Positions 1 through 9,447 are shown, counted from the stretch's first letter. The stretch: 43,703 nt of DNA from CAYMAZ01 sp964388575 (GCA_964388575.1 CAYMAZ010000026.1:1-43703); one strand, 5' to 3'. The notes: generated from the letters alone by a model not told the origin. Translations and numbers: made by a program.

Positions 1-65
1 AAAACAGATGCAAATTCAATTAGTTACCAGTTTACACAAAAATTTTCACACCCTCAAAAAATCAT

Positions 66-923
66 ATGAATACAATTTTACGTTTTTTTCTGGTTATTAT
101 TTCGCTGTTATCAGTTTCGTTGCAGGCTCAGACCGACACCCTTGCGATTTGGAACTTTGAGGATTCTGTCAAGAGAGCAGCCATTACAGATTCGCTCAGT
201 TTTATGACCCATTCTTATACTGCAGATGCCGGTAATTCAGCAAATATAAACATAGCGCCAATTACCCTGATCGGAGGCAGATTTCCACTTGCTGCATCAA
301 ACCAATGGGTTTCAGGAACTGGTGGTGTAGGAACATTTGCTCCAAATTCTGAAAGTTGGGCAAGTGGAGCCAATATGAAATACTGGATGATTACAATCTC
401 TACAGTAGGATATAATAGTCTGAAAATCAGCTCAAAACAAAGAAGTTCAAGCACAGGCCCAAGAGATTACAAATTACAGTACAGTACAGATGGAATTATC
501 TGGACAGACGTTCCAAATACAACCATTGTGTGTGCATCAAATTTTACTTCGGGGGTTTTAACGGATATTGATTTGCCTCCTGCCTGTAATCAGCAACCGG
601 CACTGAGGCTCAGGTGGATTATGAACACAGATGTCTCCGTTGGCATGGGAACGGTTGGAACTTCCGGAACAAACAGAATTGATGATATCATCATCACAGG
701 AACGACAGGAACATCTGTTATCAGTGCAACCCTTAATCCGAATACTCTTCTATTTAATGTTGATCAGCCCCAGATATTGACATCAACCATTACATGGAAC
801 GATGCAAGTGTTGTTACAATTGTCAAAAATCTCAACACTCCACCAGATACCCTTGTTTCAGGTGTAGATTTCTCAATTGTTCAGGATACAATCAGAATTC
901 TCCTGCCTTATCTCAATGCTTAG
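66..923 (+). CDS. T9SS-exported tandem-domain protein, N-terminal part (cut by in-frame TAG)
   Basis: Residues 1-22 are a signal peptide ending in LQAQ. Residues about 25-215 form a beta-rich domain that starts WNFED and carries SSKQRSS and TGTNRIDDI; a second copy lies in the downstream part at about combined residues 417-605. From about residue 218 a CBM_X2-like Ig module begins (ATLNPNTLLF...ITWNDA) and is cut at TAG 921-923, near its end. The next reading frame at 969 is in the same phase with no other stop between, so 66-2708 was one gene of about 880 codons. In the following X2 module the aligned position is Gln (CAA); TAG is one transition from CAG. I read this as a recent nonsense mutation or a sequencing error. 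A free 285-residue product would have no sorting tail. Its function is unknown; it was probably a surface or secreted carbohydrate-associated protein. Confidence 0.8.
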   Translation: MNTILRFFLVIISLLSVSLQAQTDTLAIWNFEDSVKRAAITDSLSFMTHSYTADAGNSANINIAPITLIGGRFPLAASNQWVSGTGGVGTFAPNSESWASGANMKYWMITISTVGYNSLKISSKQRSSSTGPRDYKLQYSTDGIIWTDVPNTTIVCASNFTSGVLTDIDLPPACNQQPALRLRWIMNTDVSVGMGTVGTSGTNRIDDIIITGTTGTSVISATLNPNTLLFNVDQPQILTSTITWNDASVVTIVKNLNTPPDTLVSGVDFSIVQDTIRILLPYLNA

Positions 924-968
924 TACACATCGCCCGGTCAACAACATGTTCTTCAGGTATTCTTCGAT

Positions 969-2708
969 GTGGGAAATCCAGGAAGTATTGCAATTAACTG
1001 GGATAATGACAGTGTTTACAGTGCCGTTTTGAATCCTGACACTCTTGATTTTGACCTGAATAATCCAGGAAATGTGTCAACTGCAATTGCCTGGAATGAT
1101 GCAACTTCTATTGTTCAAATCACGGACAACCAAACAATTCCGTATACTTTGACAGCTTCTGAATATACACTTGTAAGCGATACACTTTCAATTTCAGAAA
1201 CATATTTGTCTTCACAATTTTCTGTGCCCGGGGAAGAAATCATTCTGCTTATTGAATTTGATGAGGGAAACGATGCAATATTAACAATACAATCTGTTTT
1301 ATCTCCTCCTGCACCAACTTTGATTGCAGCATGGAATTTTGAAGATGCTGCAAAAAGAGCCTCAATTACAAACGATTCATCTTTTATTTCGAATCCCTAC
1401 ACAGCTGATGATGGTATTGCCGAAAACATCAATATCAGTCCGATTTTTCTTGCAGGAGGCAGTACTTTTTCAGCCTGGGTTACAGGTTCTGGTGGTGCCG
1501 GGACGAATGCACCAAATTCCACAACCTGGGATAACGGAGATGCCCTCAAATATTGGCAAATTGAGATTTCAACAGAGAATTATGGGGAACTTACAATCAG
1601 TTCAAAACAAAGGAGTTCATCTGGAGGACCTGCTCATTTTGCTGTTGAATACAGTACAAACGGAACAGATTGGTTTCTGGTACCCGGCTCTGATATTATT
1701 TGCGCAGAAAACTTTACGATCGGAGTTTTAGATGATCTTTCGCTTCCTGTTGCGTGCAACAACAGGTCAACTGTATTGTTAAGATGGATTATGACATCGA
1801 ACACAGCGGTGAACGCTTCTCCTGTTACAACAACCGGGACAAACAGAATAGACGATATTGCTGTGAAAGGAAGATTTATAATTAATGAAGCCGACATCAC
1901 AGAATTCGGTTTTCAGGAACAAACAGCACCCGCGATTATTGATCCTGTTGCACAATCAGTGGAAATTGAGGTTATTTACGGAACAAACCTGACCGATCTT
2001 GTTGCCATGTTTGTTCTTTCACCAAATGCAAATGCAACTGTGAACGGGGTGCCACAAATAAGCGGAGATACTCAAAATGACTTTTCATCAGTTGTGCAAT
2101 ATCTTGTTACAGCAGGCGATGCTATGACAACAAAGCTTTGGAATGTGATGGTCTCTGTAGCAGACCCAAATGATGAAACTGAAATTCTTGATTATTCCTT
2201 TGTCGGTTATACAACAGATTATCTTGATATTAACAGCACTACATCTACTGTAGAGATTGTCATTTATGGATGGGACCCTACATTACTCATCTCTGAATTT
2301 GAATTGTCAACGGGCGCAACAGCAAATATTGGTTCAGTGCCACAGGAAAGTGGTGTGACAGTTAATAATTTTGATGATTTTCCTCTGGTTTACACAATCA
2401 CAGCTCAGGACGGCATAACACAAAGAGACTGGACCGTCAATGTAACAGCTGTCATCAACTCGATTGAAGAAACAGAAGCTTTGACAATCAACATCTATCC
2501 CAACCCTGCCAATGAATTTCTTTATGCAGAACTCCCAGAAGCAGGAATTTTCAGATTGTATGATTTAAGTGGTCGCAATATTTTATCTGAGCACGTGGAA
2601 CAGGGGAGTCATCAGATTAATACCGCACAACTGAGTTGTGGAACTTATGTCATCAAATTTATTATGCGCGACAAGATTGTTCATTCAATGTTTGTGGTTG
2701 GGAGATAA
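969..2708 (+). CDS. T9SS-exported tandem-domain protein, C-terminal part
   Basis: This is the continuation of the upstream frame. The GTG at 969 is an internal Val codon of the original gene, not a convincing start. In order it holds the second CBM_X2-like module (residues about 15-110), the second WNFED domain (about 116-304), two ~95-residue beta-sandwich repeats of DUF5018-like type (about 307-400 and 404-488, each ending in a W-x-V-x-V strand), and a T9SS type A sorting tail (about 495-579) with the hallmark IYPNPANEF and a terminal YVIKFIM...VVGR strand. The tail shows that the intact protein was meant for cell-surface delivery. If the TAG is real, this part has no signal peptide and cannot be exported. 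Domain assignments are from sequence pattern; family names beyond the T9SS tail are moderately sure. Confidence 0.8.
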   Translation: MGNPGSIAINWDNDSVYSAVLNPDTLDFDLNNPGNVSTAIAWNDATSIVQITDNQTIPYTLTASEYTLVSDTLSISETYLSSQFSVPGEEIILLIEFDEGNDAILTIQSVLSPPAPTLIAAWNFEDAAKRASITNDSSFISNPYTADDGIAENINISPIFLAGGSTFSAWVTGSGGAGTNAPNSTTWDNGDALKYWQIEISTENYGELTISSKQRSSSGGPAHFAVEYSTNGTDWFLVPGSDIICAENFTIGVLDDLSLPVACNNRSTVLLRWIMTSNTAVNASPVTTTGTNRIDDIAVKGRFIINEADITEFGFQEQTAPAIIDPVAQSVEIEVIYGTNLTDLVAMFVLSPNANATVNGVPQISGDTQNDFSSVVQYLVTAGDAMTTKLWNVMVSVADPNDETEILDYSFVGYTTDYLDINSTTSTVEIVIYGWDPTLLISEFELSTGATANIGSVPQESGVTVNNFDDFPLVYTITAQDGITQRDWTVNVTAVINSIEETEALTINIYPNPANEFLYAELPEAGIFRLYDLSGRNILSEHVEQGSHQINTAQLSCGTYVIKFIMRDKIVHSMFVVGR

Positions 2709-2756
2709 ACTCCTCCAGCTTTTAATAAAACGACATCAATCAAAGATAATAGACGT

Positions 2757-2797
2757 ACCCAATGGTTGAAATTAATACTTATTTTCAACCATTGGGT
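2757..2797. terminator. Bidirectional terminator-like hairpin
   Basis: A perfect 15-bp inverted repeat (ACCCAATGGTTGAAA at 2757-2771 and its complement at 2783-2797, 11-nt loop) lies between two convergent genes. The right arm runs into GGGTTT. It fits a shared terminator, although the arms are long and have no strong U tract. Confidence 0.6.
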
Positions 2798-2869
2798 TTA
2801 TAAATTACAAAAATTCAAATGAAAATATTCGTCGGATATTGATGGTAATAATCAAACTTGACAAACTTT

Positions 2870-3316
2870 TCAGTATGTTTTTTCATTAATCAGCACTCCG
2901 TTTTCATCCCACATTTTCCAGGTTCCTGTTTTCTTCCCTTTTCTGTAGTACATTTCATAACGTAATGTTCCTGATGTATCCCAGATTAACCATTTTCCGT
3001 GCTTTTTATCCTTCTGATAAATTGCTTCTGAAACTTTCATTCCATGTTCAAATTTTTCCCATGTACCGTGCTTAAGACCATTCTTAAGTGATCTTTTTTC
3101 AACAGGAACCCCGTTTTCAAAATACTCACTGATCCCGTCCGGAAGTCCGTTCCTGATCTGAATAAGTGCAGTTAAATTTCCACTTTCATCATGTTGCTCG
3201 TATGTTCCTGAGTAGTATTTCCCATTCAGAAAATAATAACCGTCATATTGTGTAATTTGTGCATTCAGGGTAGAAATGACAGAAAGAACAAGGAGAAAAA
3301 AAACAAGCTTTTTCAT
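2870..3316 (-). CDS. Exported MORN-repeat-variant protein
   Basis: The protein is 148 residues from the preferred start MKKLVFFL at 3316; an upstream in-frame start at 3337 would put seven residues before a normal signal peptide. After the signal peptide (ends LNAQ) come about five short repeats of the pattern NG...G.W..F/W, such as NGLKHGTWEKF and KGKKTGTWKMW. This is the MORN_2 (YwqK-like) repeat common in exported Bacteroidota proteins. The repeats fill the protein and there is no catalytic domain and no T9SS tail. The role is unknown. It is followed upstream by another small exported protein on the same strand, 59 bp away. Confidence 0.75.
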   Translation of the reverse strand: MKKLVFFLLVLSVISTLNAQITQYDGYYFLNGKYYSGTYEQHDESGNLTALIQIRNGLPDGISEYFENGVPVEKRSLKNGLKHGTWEKFEHGMKVSEAIYQKDKKHGKWLIWDTSGTLRYEMYYRKGKKTGTWKMWDENGVLINEKTY

Positions 3317-3375
3317 GTTGTTGTAAAAAATATTCACAAAGATAATAAAGACCTGATATTGAATATCAGTAAATT

Positions 3376-3714
3376 TTATTGACGGGCAACAGGAAGAATT
3401 TTTATTTCACCCGAATTGGACATGCTTTTCATTTGAATGACAGTTGTTTCGTAAGAAATGTACGAGATTTGTACATGACTTTCTTTATCGATTTCCCGAA
3501 ATTCAAGATTAAAATTCCCGTCAAGGTCAGTATAGACTGTAATATCAGAATTTAAAACCTGAATCTTTACGCCGGCCAGATTTTCTCCAGTGAGATGGTC
3601 CACAACCTTACCACTGATCTGAGTGCTTGATAAATTCCTGTGTGTTTTGTCATTATCTGCCAAAACATTCAAACTGAGGAAGATAATTATAAAAATACCT
3701 GTTGTACGAATCAT
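3376..3714 (-). CDS. Small exported carboxypeptidase-regulatory-like domain protein
   Basis: The protein is 112 residues, with a signal peptide (about 1-19, ending LADN) followed by one CarboxypepD_reg-like beta-sandwich (about 33-105). Diagnostic stretches are ISGKVVDHLTGENLAGVKIQV and TDLDGNFNLEF. In this phylum the domain usually forms the N-terminus of TonB-dependent receptors or of larger surface proteins; here it stands alone. It lies between two other small exported proteins on the minus strand and may share a transcript with them. A specific role cannot be given. Confidence 0.75.
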   Translation of the reverse strand: MIRTTGIFIIIFLSLNVLADNDKTHRNLSSTQISGKVVDHLTGENLAGVKIQVLNSDITVYTDLDGNFNLEFREIDKESHVQISYISYETTVIQMKSMSNSGEIKILPVARQ

Positions 3715-3822
3715 TGCGTTTTCTTTTTTTTACAAAATTACCCTGCAAGTATTATCTCTGGGTTAACGCAGCTTTAAGATTAATTCAAATTTGTATTAAG
3801 AGAATGTTAACAATCAATAATT

Positions 3823-4332
3823 TTAATCCAGAAGGATCACAGGTGAAGTGATGGTATTACTCCTGTGAAGTGCACGATCGTATATAAAAGCTTCAAACTG
3901 AAACTTGTTATCAGGAAGGACGGATCGGATAATGTCCAAGGGAATATCAATATAAATTTCTCCTTTTAAATTTTGTTCATAATCATCAGGATTGATAGGA
4001 GGAATTCGCATATTATAGGGAAGCCTGACCGTATCATTGCCCTGTTTTTTAAAAATGTTCATAATGTAATTATAGTAATAATCACCGTCAGAATGAAAAG
4101 GATAGATGGTATCCTTTTCCTCCAGGCCGATATCACCGTCTCCATCAGTAAAACTGATCATGATTACCCCTTTTTCTGTACTGTCAGACTGATCCTGTAT
4201 GATGAAGAAGTTTTCAAATGCAATAAAAGGTTCCTTCGGATATTCAACCCGGTCAATACACGAGCTGAAAAAACCCATTCCAGCGAACAGAAAAAAATGT
4301 AATTTTGAAATATATTTTTGAAAAATAAACAT
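3823..4332 (-). CDS. Putative lipoprotein of unknown function
   Basis: An N-terminal hydrophobic stretch ends in FFSSC (about residues 25-29 from the chosen start at 4332), a plausible though not ideal lipobox. The mature part (about 140 residues) includes ISFTDGDGDIGLEEKDT and ends VILLD. The D-G-D-G-D-I-G motif recurs in short Bacteroidota lipoproteins and may bind calcium. An alternative start at 4353 adds seven residues. The 5' end faces the LuxE-like gene across only 33 bp, so the two are divergently transcribed. Function unknown. Confidence 0.65.
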   Translation of the reverse strand: MFIFQKYISKLHFFLFAGMGFFSSCIDRVEYPKEPFIAFENFFIIQDQSDSTEKGVIMISFTDGDGDIGLEEKDTIYPFHSDGDYYYNYIMNIFKKQGNDTVRLPYNMRIPPINPDDYEQNLKGEIYIDIPLDIIRSVLPDNKFQFEAFIYDRALHRSNTITSPVILLD

Positions 4333-4365
4333 ATCACTAATTTTCAGGAACAAAGATATGAAAAA

Positions 4366-5352
4366 ATGAATTTACAGGATGTCCAACAGTATATTTCATC
4401 AATAAACGAACATAGTTTTAAAAAAATTGCACTTTCTCTTTTTCAATACCATTTTTCTCAAAATCCCATATATTCAGCTTTTTGTAAAGCACTTAAGATT
4501 AATTCTAGGCAAATCACCTTTGTAAATCAGATTCCATTTTTGCCCGTATCTTTTTTTAAAAATCACAAAATAACCACACATCAATTCAATCCGCTTACTA
4601 TTTTCGAGAGCAGCGGAACAACTGGATTAGAAACATCAAGACATTATGTTTCGCACATTGAACTGTATGAAAAAAGTTTTGTGGAGGGATTCAGATATTT
4701 TTTCGGTGATCCCCAAAAATATGTTATTCTCTCGTTGTTGCCATCATATCTTGAAAGAAACAATTCGTCACTTGTGTATATGATGGATCATCTGATTCGT
4801 TTAACAGGAAATCCGGTCAGTGGATTTTATTTGCATGAGCATGAAAAGTTATATTCAACGCTCTCACAATTGAGTATCTCTGGAAAAAAAACCATCCTTC
4901 TGGGTGTCAGTTTTGCCTTGCTTGATTTTTCTGAGAAGTACCGGATGAATTTTCCTGAACTCATTATTGTTGAAACCGGAGGAATGAAGGGTCGGCGCAA
5001 AGAGATGACCAGAAAAGAACTGCACTATACCCTCAAAAATTCGTTTGGTGTGAAAACAATTCATTCAGAATACGGAATGACAGAATTACTTTCGCAGGCC
5101 TGGTCACATGGTAATGGAAAATTTCAAAGTCCCCCATGGATGAAAATTCTAATACGTGATCCAAATGATCCATTCAGCTTTTTAACTGCAGGAAAAACGG
5201 GTGGAATAAATGTTGTTGATTTTGCCAATGCTTTTTCGTGCCCGTTCATTGCAACGGATGATCTGGGTATGCTAAATGAAAACGGCAGTTTTGAAATAAT
5301 CGGGCGCTTTGACATCGCATCTGTCAGGGGTTGTAATACGATGATATATTAA
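4366..5352 (+). CDS. LuxE-like acyl-protein synthetase (AMP-forming family)
   Basis: The protein is 328 residues from ATG 4366 (MNLQDVQQYI); the ORF extends upstream to 4318 but that would overlap the divergent gene. It shows the LuxE / AMP-binding signatures: ESSGTTGLETS (phosphate-binding loop, about residues 82-92), a central VETGGMKGRR, and HSEYGMTELLSQAW (adenylate-binding region), then a D-D-L-G element and IGRFDIASVRG near the C-terminus. Family members activate an acyl group as acyl-AMP and pass it to a protein thiol. Outside luminous bacteria the substrate is unknown; Bacteroidota commonly carry this stand-alone homologue with no lux operon. No lux genes are nearby. It converges with the subtilase gene downstream, 25 bp away. 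Confidence 0.8.
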   Translation: MNLQDVQQYISSINEHSFKKIALSLFQYHFSQNPIYSAFCKALKINSRQITFVNQIPFLPVSFFKNHKITTHQFNPLTIFESSGTTGLETSRHYVSHIELYEKSFVEGFRYFFGDPQKYVILSLLPSYLERNNSSLVYMMDHLIRLTGNPVSGFYLHEHEKLYSTLSQLSISGKKTILLGVSFALLDFSEKYRMNFPELIIVETGGMKGRRKEMTRKELHYTLKNSFGVKTIHSEYGMTELLSQAWSHGNGKFQSPPWMKILIRDPNDPFSFLTAGKTGGINVVDFANAFSCPFIATDDLGMLNENGSFEIIGRFDIASVRGCNTMIY

Positions 5353-5377
5353 TAAACTTGTTGTCAGAGCACTTCTG

Positions 5378-7576
5378 CTATAGTCGGATAAACTTTGCCG
5401 ATTTCCAGTTTGTTCCGTCGTACATAAAAAGCAAATACTGACCCGAACTCAAATTGCTCACATCAATACTGATGTTTTCTCCCGGTAGAGTTGTGATGTG
5501 TTTTTCGAGAGCACCAGCCATATTGATAACAAACACATCTTGAGGATGAAAGTGATCTGATAAAATCTTTACGAAGTTTGTAGCAGGATTCGGAACAATC
5601 AGGACAGATTGTTGCGCAGCAATCTCCGGTATGTTTTGTATGTTCATGGCTTGATAGATTGCAAGCAAAGCATTCAGTTTTCCCCAGCCCCATCTTGTGC
5701 TTCCGCCAGGAGGAATGACACCGGTTTTATCATCCTGGCGTGCTGTTTCTCTCAGAATCTGTTTAATTTCAGTAGGAGTTAAAAGGGGATTGGCCTCCAG
5801 AAGTAATGCCACAACTCCTGCCACATGTGGTGAAGACATGGATGTACCAGAAAATCGGACAAACTTATATGTCCTTCCGTTGAAAGTTACTGTTGTTACA
5901 ACACTTGTTGACGGAATAGAAACATTTGTAAAAGAAGAAATTGAAGAACAAACACTTGAACCGGGTGCTGAAAGATCCGGTTTCATCATTTCGGTAATGA
6001 GAGGACCGTAGCTAGAAAAATTGGAAATTCCACCATTAATAACTGTATTATTTTGCAGATTAATCTGAGAAATATGTGAAGCGACAGTTATGACACTTCC
6101 GGCGCAAGTGGGTTCGCCGATTCCGTAATACGGGTCTCCGGCAGTCCATCCCGATGCTGGAGCAAGAAACGGAGAACCCCAGTTTCCGACATCATTTGTC
6201 AGCTCAATAAGATTCCAGAAGTGCACAATCGCATGCTCAGATGTGGCAAATAGAGCAACTTTATACGTAGAGACCTGTTTGTTCTGAACTCTGAGTCTCA
6301 TGTGTGGCCTCATATTGAAGGGATTAGACCCCTCCAGTGCAAGATTATACAAAATGGTGTCACTTCCGATGACAAGCATGCTGTCGGTATACGATGCAGA
6401 AGCAGCCGTTGAATAAAAAGGAGTTTCGGCAAGGATATTCTGATATTGTGAATCATAAATTTTCAGAGCAACAGAGAAAGTATCTTCAGGACTGCCCCAC
6501 ATGGTGATACTTTGTCCCCACATTTTTGGATAATATCCGTAATTGTCAAATGCAATGATTGTCTTCATTGTATCGGGAGTGGATGTGAATTCTTTTATTA
6601 TGTGGAAATTCGTATCCCCATTATTTCCGGCACTGCTAACAAAAACAACCCCTTCGTCGCTCATCTGATCTATGATCTGGCTGAGTATGGAAGTGCCATC
6701 GAGATTTCCCATGTAATACAACCCCCAGCTCATATTGATGACGAGTCGCTTGCCTGCATTTTCTGCATACTGTTTCATCCAGACAAAAGCATCTATGACT
6801 GCAGCAGCATCAACAAGGAAAGTTGCCATAAGATAATTTGCACCAAAGGCCACTCCCCGGTAAATTGTACCGGCTCCGCTGCCACCTGCGATACCTGCAA
6901 CATGGCTACCATGTGTTGCGTATTCATATATGTTGAAGGTATCGCATTGTGCGTTGAGCAGTTCTGTTTCTCCTGAAAACAGTCGTCCATAATCAAAACC
7001 AGCGGGTGGAGGTCCTGCCTGTCTGAACTGATCCCATGCTGCAAGAATTCTTGTGGATGTCAGTGATGTGTCATAGAACATCGGATGGGTATAATCAAAC
7101 CCCCAGTCTGTGATCCCAATAATGACATTATTTCCCGAAATGGGAACAGGAAGATACCACCCCATATGAATACTATCAACGCGTGAATCTCTTTTTGCTT
7201 TATCCAGCATTGGACTTATTTTTTCTGCAATTTCAAGATAATCAATTCCGGGAATTAGAGTTTGATTTAGAAAGAGATCCAATGGAATTCGTAGTGTTGC
7301 AAATTCACCTGTTATACTTCCTGTTCTGATGTTCATTTCTGATAACGTATTTTGAGAGAAACTGTCATTTATCAAAGCCAGTGCAGATAAATAATACCTT
7401 CCTTTGTGCAGAGAAACAGGGTATTTTGTCAAAAAATCAGACATTTCTGCCGGATCAATACTTTTCAGATCTTTATGATCTTCTGAAAATATCATGCAGG
7501 AATGACTATAATGGGTTTGTCCAATGGCTATAACAGTGTACAGCATAATGATGAAAGCAAAAGTGCCCTTTTTCAT
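5378..7576 (-). CDS. Subtilisin-like (S8) serine protease with T9SS sorting tail
   Basis: The protein is 732 residues with a signal peptide (about 1-20, AIGQ). The S8 catalytic residues are visible: Asp157 in GITDWGFDYTHP, His222 in THGSHVAGIAGG, Asn318 in SSAGNNG (oxyanion hole) and Ser579 in SGTSMSSPHVAG. A long insert of about 150 residues lies between the Asn and the Ser blocks, probably a beta-sandwich as in other large bacterial subtilases. The last ~80 residues form a T9SS type A tail (VPNPATNFVKI...YLLFMYDG). The predicted product is a secreted or surface-attached endopeptidase. The substrate is unknown. The gene stands alone on the minus strand; a possible -7 box (TACATTTG, minus strand, 7595-7602) precedes it. 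Confidence 0.93.
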   Translation of the reverse strand: MKKGTFAFIIMLYTVIAIGQTHYSHSCMIFSEDHKDLKSIDPAEMSDFLTKYPVSLHKGRYYLSALALINDSFSQNTLSEMNIRTGSITGEFATLRIPLDLFLNQTLIPGIDYLEIAEKISPMLDKAKRDSRVDSIHMGWYLPVPISGNNVIIGITDWGFDYTHPMFYDTSLTSTRILAAWDQFRQAGPPPAGFDYGRLFSGETELLNAQCDTFNIYEYATHGSHVAGIAGGSGAGTIYRGVAFGANYLMATFLVDAAAVIDAFVWMKQYAENAGKRLVINMSWGLYYMGNLDGTSILSQIIDQMSDEGVVFVSSAGNNGDTNFHIIKEFTSTPDTMKTIIAFDNYGYYPKMWGQSITMWGSPEDTFSVALKIYDSQYQNILAETPFYSTAASASYTDSMLVIGSDTILYNLALEGSNPFNMRPHMRLRVQNKQVSTYKVALFATSEHAIVHFWNLIELTNDVGNWGSPFLAPASGWTAGDPYYGIGEPTCAGSVITVASHISQINLQNNTVINGGISNFSSYGPLITEMMKPDLSAPGSSVCSSISSFTNVSIPSTSVVTTVTFNGRTYKFVRFSGTSMSSPHVAGVVALLLEANPLLTPTEIKQILRETARQDDKTGVIPPGGSTRWGWGKLNALLAIYQAMNIQNIPEIAAQQSVLIVPNPATNFVKILSDHFHPQDVFVINMAGALEKHITTLPGENISIDVSNLSSGQYLLFMYDGTNWKSAKFIRL

Positions 7577-7625
7577 AATACAAATATTTTAATACAAATG
7601 TAGTAGGATTTGAACAACGGCCATG

Positions 7626-7664
7626 AAAAAAATTCCTGTGAAAGAAAGGGCACAGGGATTTTTT
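7626..7664 (-). terminator. Terminator of the DUF3078 gene
   Basis: An inverted repeat (TTCCTGTG at 7633-7640, CACAGG at 7651-7656) is flanked by A and T runs. Read on the minus strand it is a hairpin followed by a U-rich tract, directly downstream of the DUF3078 gene. Confidence 0.65.
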
Positions 7665-7694
7665 AATAGGAATCAAATTTTTACGGACAAAGAG

Positions 7695-8684
7695 TTACTC
7701 AACCTTTGGTTTACGTTCCTGATTAAACTTATATGAAAAACCGACAGCAAAAACCTCCTTGAACTGAGTTCTTGGTCCTTTGCCGTCAATTACACCATCA
7801 CCATTTCTGTCCACATCAATCATGATGTCATCATCATATATTAAATGTGTTGCAATGGTTGCGGTTATAAATTTATTAACTTTCATTGAGATGAGCACTT
7901 CCCAGTTGATATCAATATTTTGGGGATTATTCAGATAATTTGAAAACAAATCGAGTTTTGTCTGAAATGCAACATTTTCAAACACATCTTTTTTATATAG
8001 AAATCTCAAATATCCTCCAATTTCTGCGCGGCTTTTTTTCCCAGCAGTGATAAGGTTTCCGAGGTTATCATATTCAGCTGGTGTAACACCAAAAGCACCT
8101 ACATTAGCCAGTGAATCATCCTGAACGAAAGTGAATTTTCCTGTGATCGGGGATATGAATAAGGTCAGATTGTCTGTTGGTTTGTAGTCCATTCCCAATG
8201 CAAACAGAGTATAAGCCGGCGCCAGGAATTGTGAAATATACACAGAGTCGTTTGGATAATTATATCCGGAGGTCATTTGTGTCTTAAAACTCAACAAACC
8301 TGCAAAATACCAGTCTCTTGATGCACGACGCCCATATTTTGATAAAAAATCAATTTTGTCATCTGTTTTCCGAACATCGTCTTTTCCCTGCCGGAGCATA
8401 CCATATCCGATGTCAAGAGAATTATCCCAGGTCATTTTCTTTTTTTGGTAATTTGCAAACAACCCGATGAGTCCATTACCAGCAATACTGTTTTGACCAC
8501 CGGCAGCCCAGTTTACAAGTGAAGTTTGGGAAAAATTTAAAGAAATCATACCACCGGTATGCCATCCAGTAAGCGTATCTTTTTTTTGGTCGCGCAATTT
8601 TTTCTCGGCATCTATAATCTGTGCATTAGTATCAGAAAAGCCGAAAAGAATTAGAATAAATAAAGCAGTAAATGTACGTTTCAT
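7695..8684 (-). CDS. DUF3078 exported protein
   Basis: The protein is 329 residues with a signal peptide (ends TNAQ at about 22). The body matches the Bacteroidota DUF3078 family: W.TGG..SLNFSQTSLVNWAAGGQNS near the N-terminus (about 41-66), then alternating short amphipathic strands (for example YFAGLLSFKTQM, FLAPAYTLFALGMDY) to the C-terminal VGFSYKF. The pattern suggests an outer-membrane beta-barrel. Homologues are usually annotated only by the DUF number, with no known substrate. It is monocistronic, divergent from the fibre array, and a possible minus-strand -7 box (TATTTTTG) lies at 8713-8720. Confidence 0.85.
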   Translation of the reverse strand: MKRTFTALFILILFGFSDTNAQIIDAEKKLRDQKKDTLTGWHTGGMISLNFSQTSLVNWAAGGQNSIAGNGLIGLFANYQKKKMTWDNSLDIGYGMLRQGKDDVRKTDDKIDFLSKYGRRASRDWYFAGLLSFKTQMTSGYNYPNDSVYISQFLAPAYTLFALGMDYKPTDNLTLFISPITGKFTFVQDDSLANVGAFGVTPAEYDNLGNLITAGKKSRAEIGGYLRFLYKKDVFENVAFQTKLDLFSNYLNNPQNIDINWEVLISMKVNKFITATIATHLIYDDDIMIDVDRNGDGVIDGKGPRTQFKEVFAVGFSYKFNQERKPKVE

Positions 8685-8850
8685 TGTATTGATCTTTTTT
8701 TAAGTTATGGAGCAAAAATAATGTTTTTTTTAAAATTAGTTTTAGGTATTAAAAATTAAATACCATTTAACATTGTGTTAATAAAATTATAAATAATAGA
8801 TATTATGCGTTTATTTAACAATAAATAATAATTTATAATCTTAATAAAAC

Positions 8851-8881
8851 TTGTAAATAGTTTATATATAATGTATATTTG
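8851..8881 (+). promoter_or_regulatory. Bacteroidota-type promoter of the first array operon
   Basis: TTG at 8851-8853, a 20-nt spacer and TATATTTG at 8874-8881 match the -33/-7 pattern TTG...TAnnTTTG. It lies in a very A+T-rich 242-bp gap, 45 nt before the ATG of the small T9SS gene at 8927. Confidence 0.6.
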
Positions 8882-8926
8882 TAAATTAAATAGTTAATGA
8901 TATCTATAAATTAAAATTTAAATCAG

Positions 8927-9418
8927 ATGAAAAAAAATGTATCTGTTTATTGTAGTGTGATATTCATTACCCTTCTTCTGTTTTTAACAGGAATATCCAA
9001 CGGACAACAGGTCATCAGCTCTGCCGGAGAATATTTTGACAATGGAACGTATTCTCTGAGTTGGACGTTGGGTGAACCTGTTATTGAAACCTACGAGCAG
9101 GGGGGTACTAAACTGACACAGGGCTTTCAGCAACCTATTCTGGTCTCTGTTTCAATTTATGAACATCCTGAATTGAACTTTGACATCAGTGCATTTCCCA
9201 ATCCAACCTCAGATTTCTTAAATGTGGTCATTACAAACGGAACATATGATCAAATGTCATATCTTCTCTTTGATGTAACCGGAAAACTGCTTGATAGCAA
9301 ACAAATAGTTTCAGAACAAACTGAAGTCATTTTTGCTCATCTGCCTATCGCTGTATATTATGTCATGATCATGCAGAGAGACAAGGAATTGAAAACCTTT
9401 AAAGTCGTGAAACATTAA
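8927..9418 (+). CDS. Small T9SS-tailed partner protein (copy 1 of 4)
   Basis: The protein is 163 residues. A signal peptide (1-27, SNGQ) is followed by a ~45-residue domain (about 28-73: QVISSAGEYF...SWTLGEPVIETY...LTQGFQQPI), then a T9SS type A sorting tail (about 79-163) with ISAFPNPTSDFLNV and a final LKTFKVVKH strand. So nearly the whole mature protein is a short head plus a secretion/anchoring signal. Short proteins with this G-x-x-x-Q-G-x-Q-Q-P pattern are frequent in Bacteroidota and often lie beside tail-fibre-domain genes. The fibre gene at 9448 starts 29 bp downstream, in the same operon. I infer that it anchors or escorts the fibre proteins, which lack such tails. Three close paralogues are at 13109, 15592 and 24977. 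Confidence 0.88.
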   Translation: MKKNVSVYCSVIFITLLLFLTGISNGQQVISSAGEYFDNGTYSLSWTLGEPVIETYEQGGTKLTQGFQQPILVSVSIYEHPELNFDISAFPNPTSDFLNVVITNGTYDQMSYLLFDVTGKLLDSKQIVSEQTEVIFAHLPIAVYYVMIMQRDKELKTFKVVKH

Positions 9419-9447
9419 TATTTATTTAAACAAATAAACAAATCACT

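Noticed and set aside
921..923. TAG read as pyrrolysine or by a changed genetic code
   Set aside because: TAG closes several normal genes in the window, no suppressor tRNA is visible, and a one-base change from CAG explains it.
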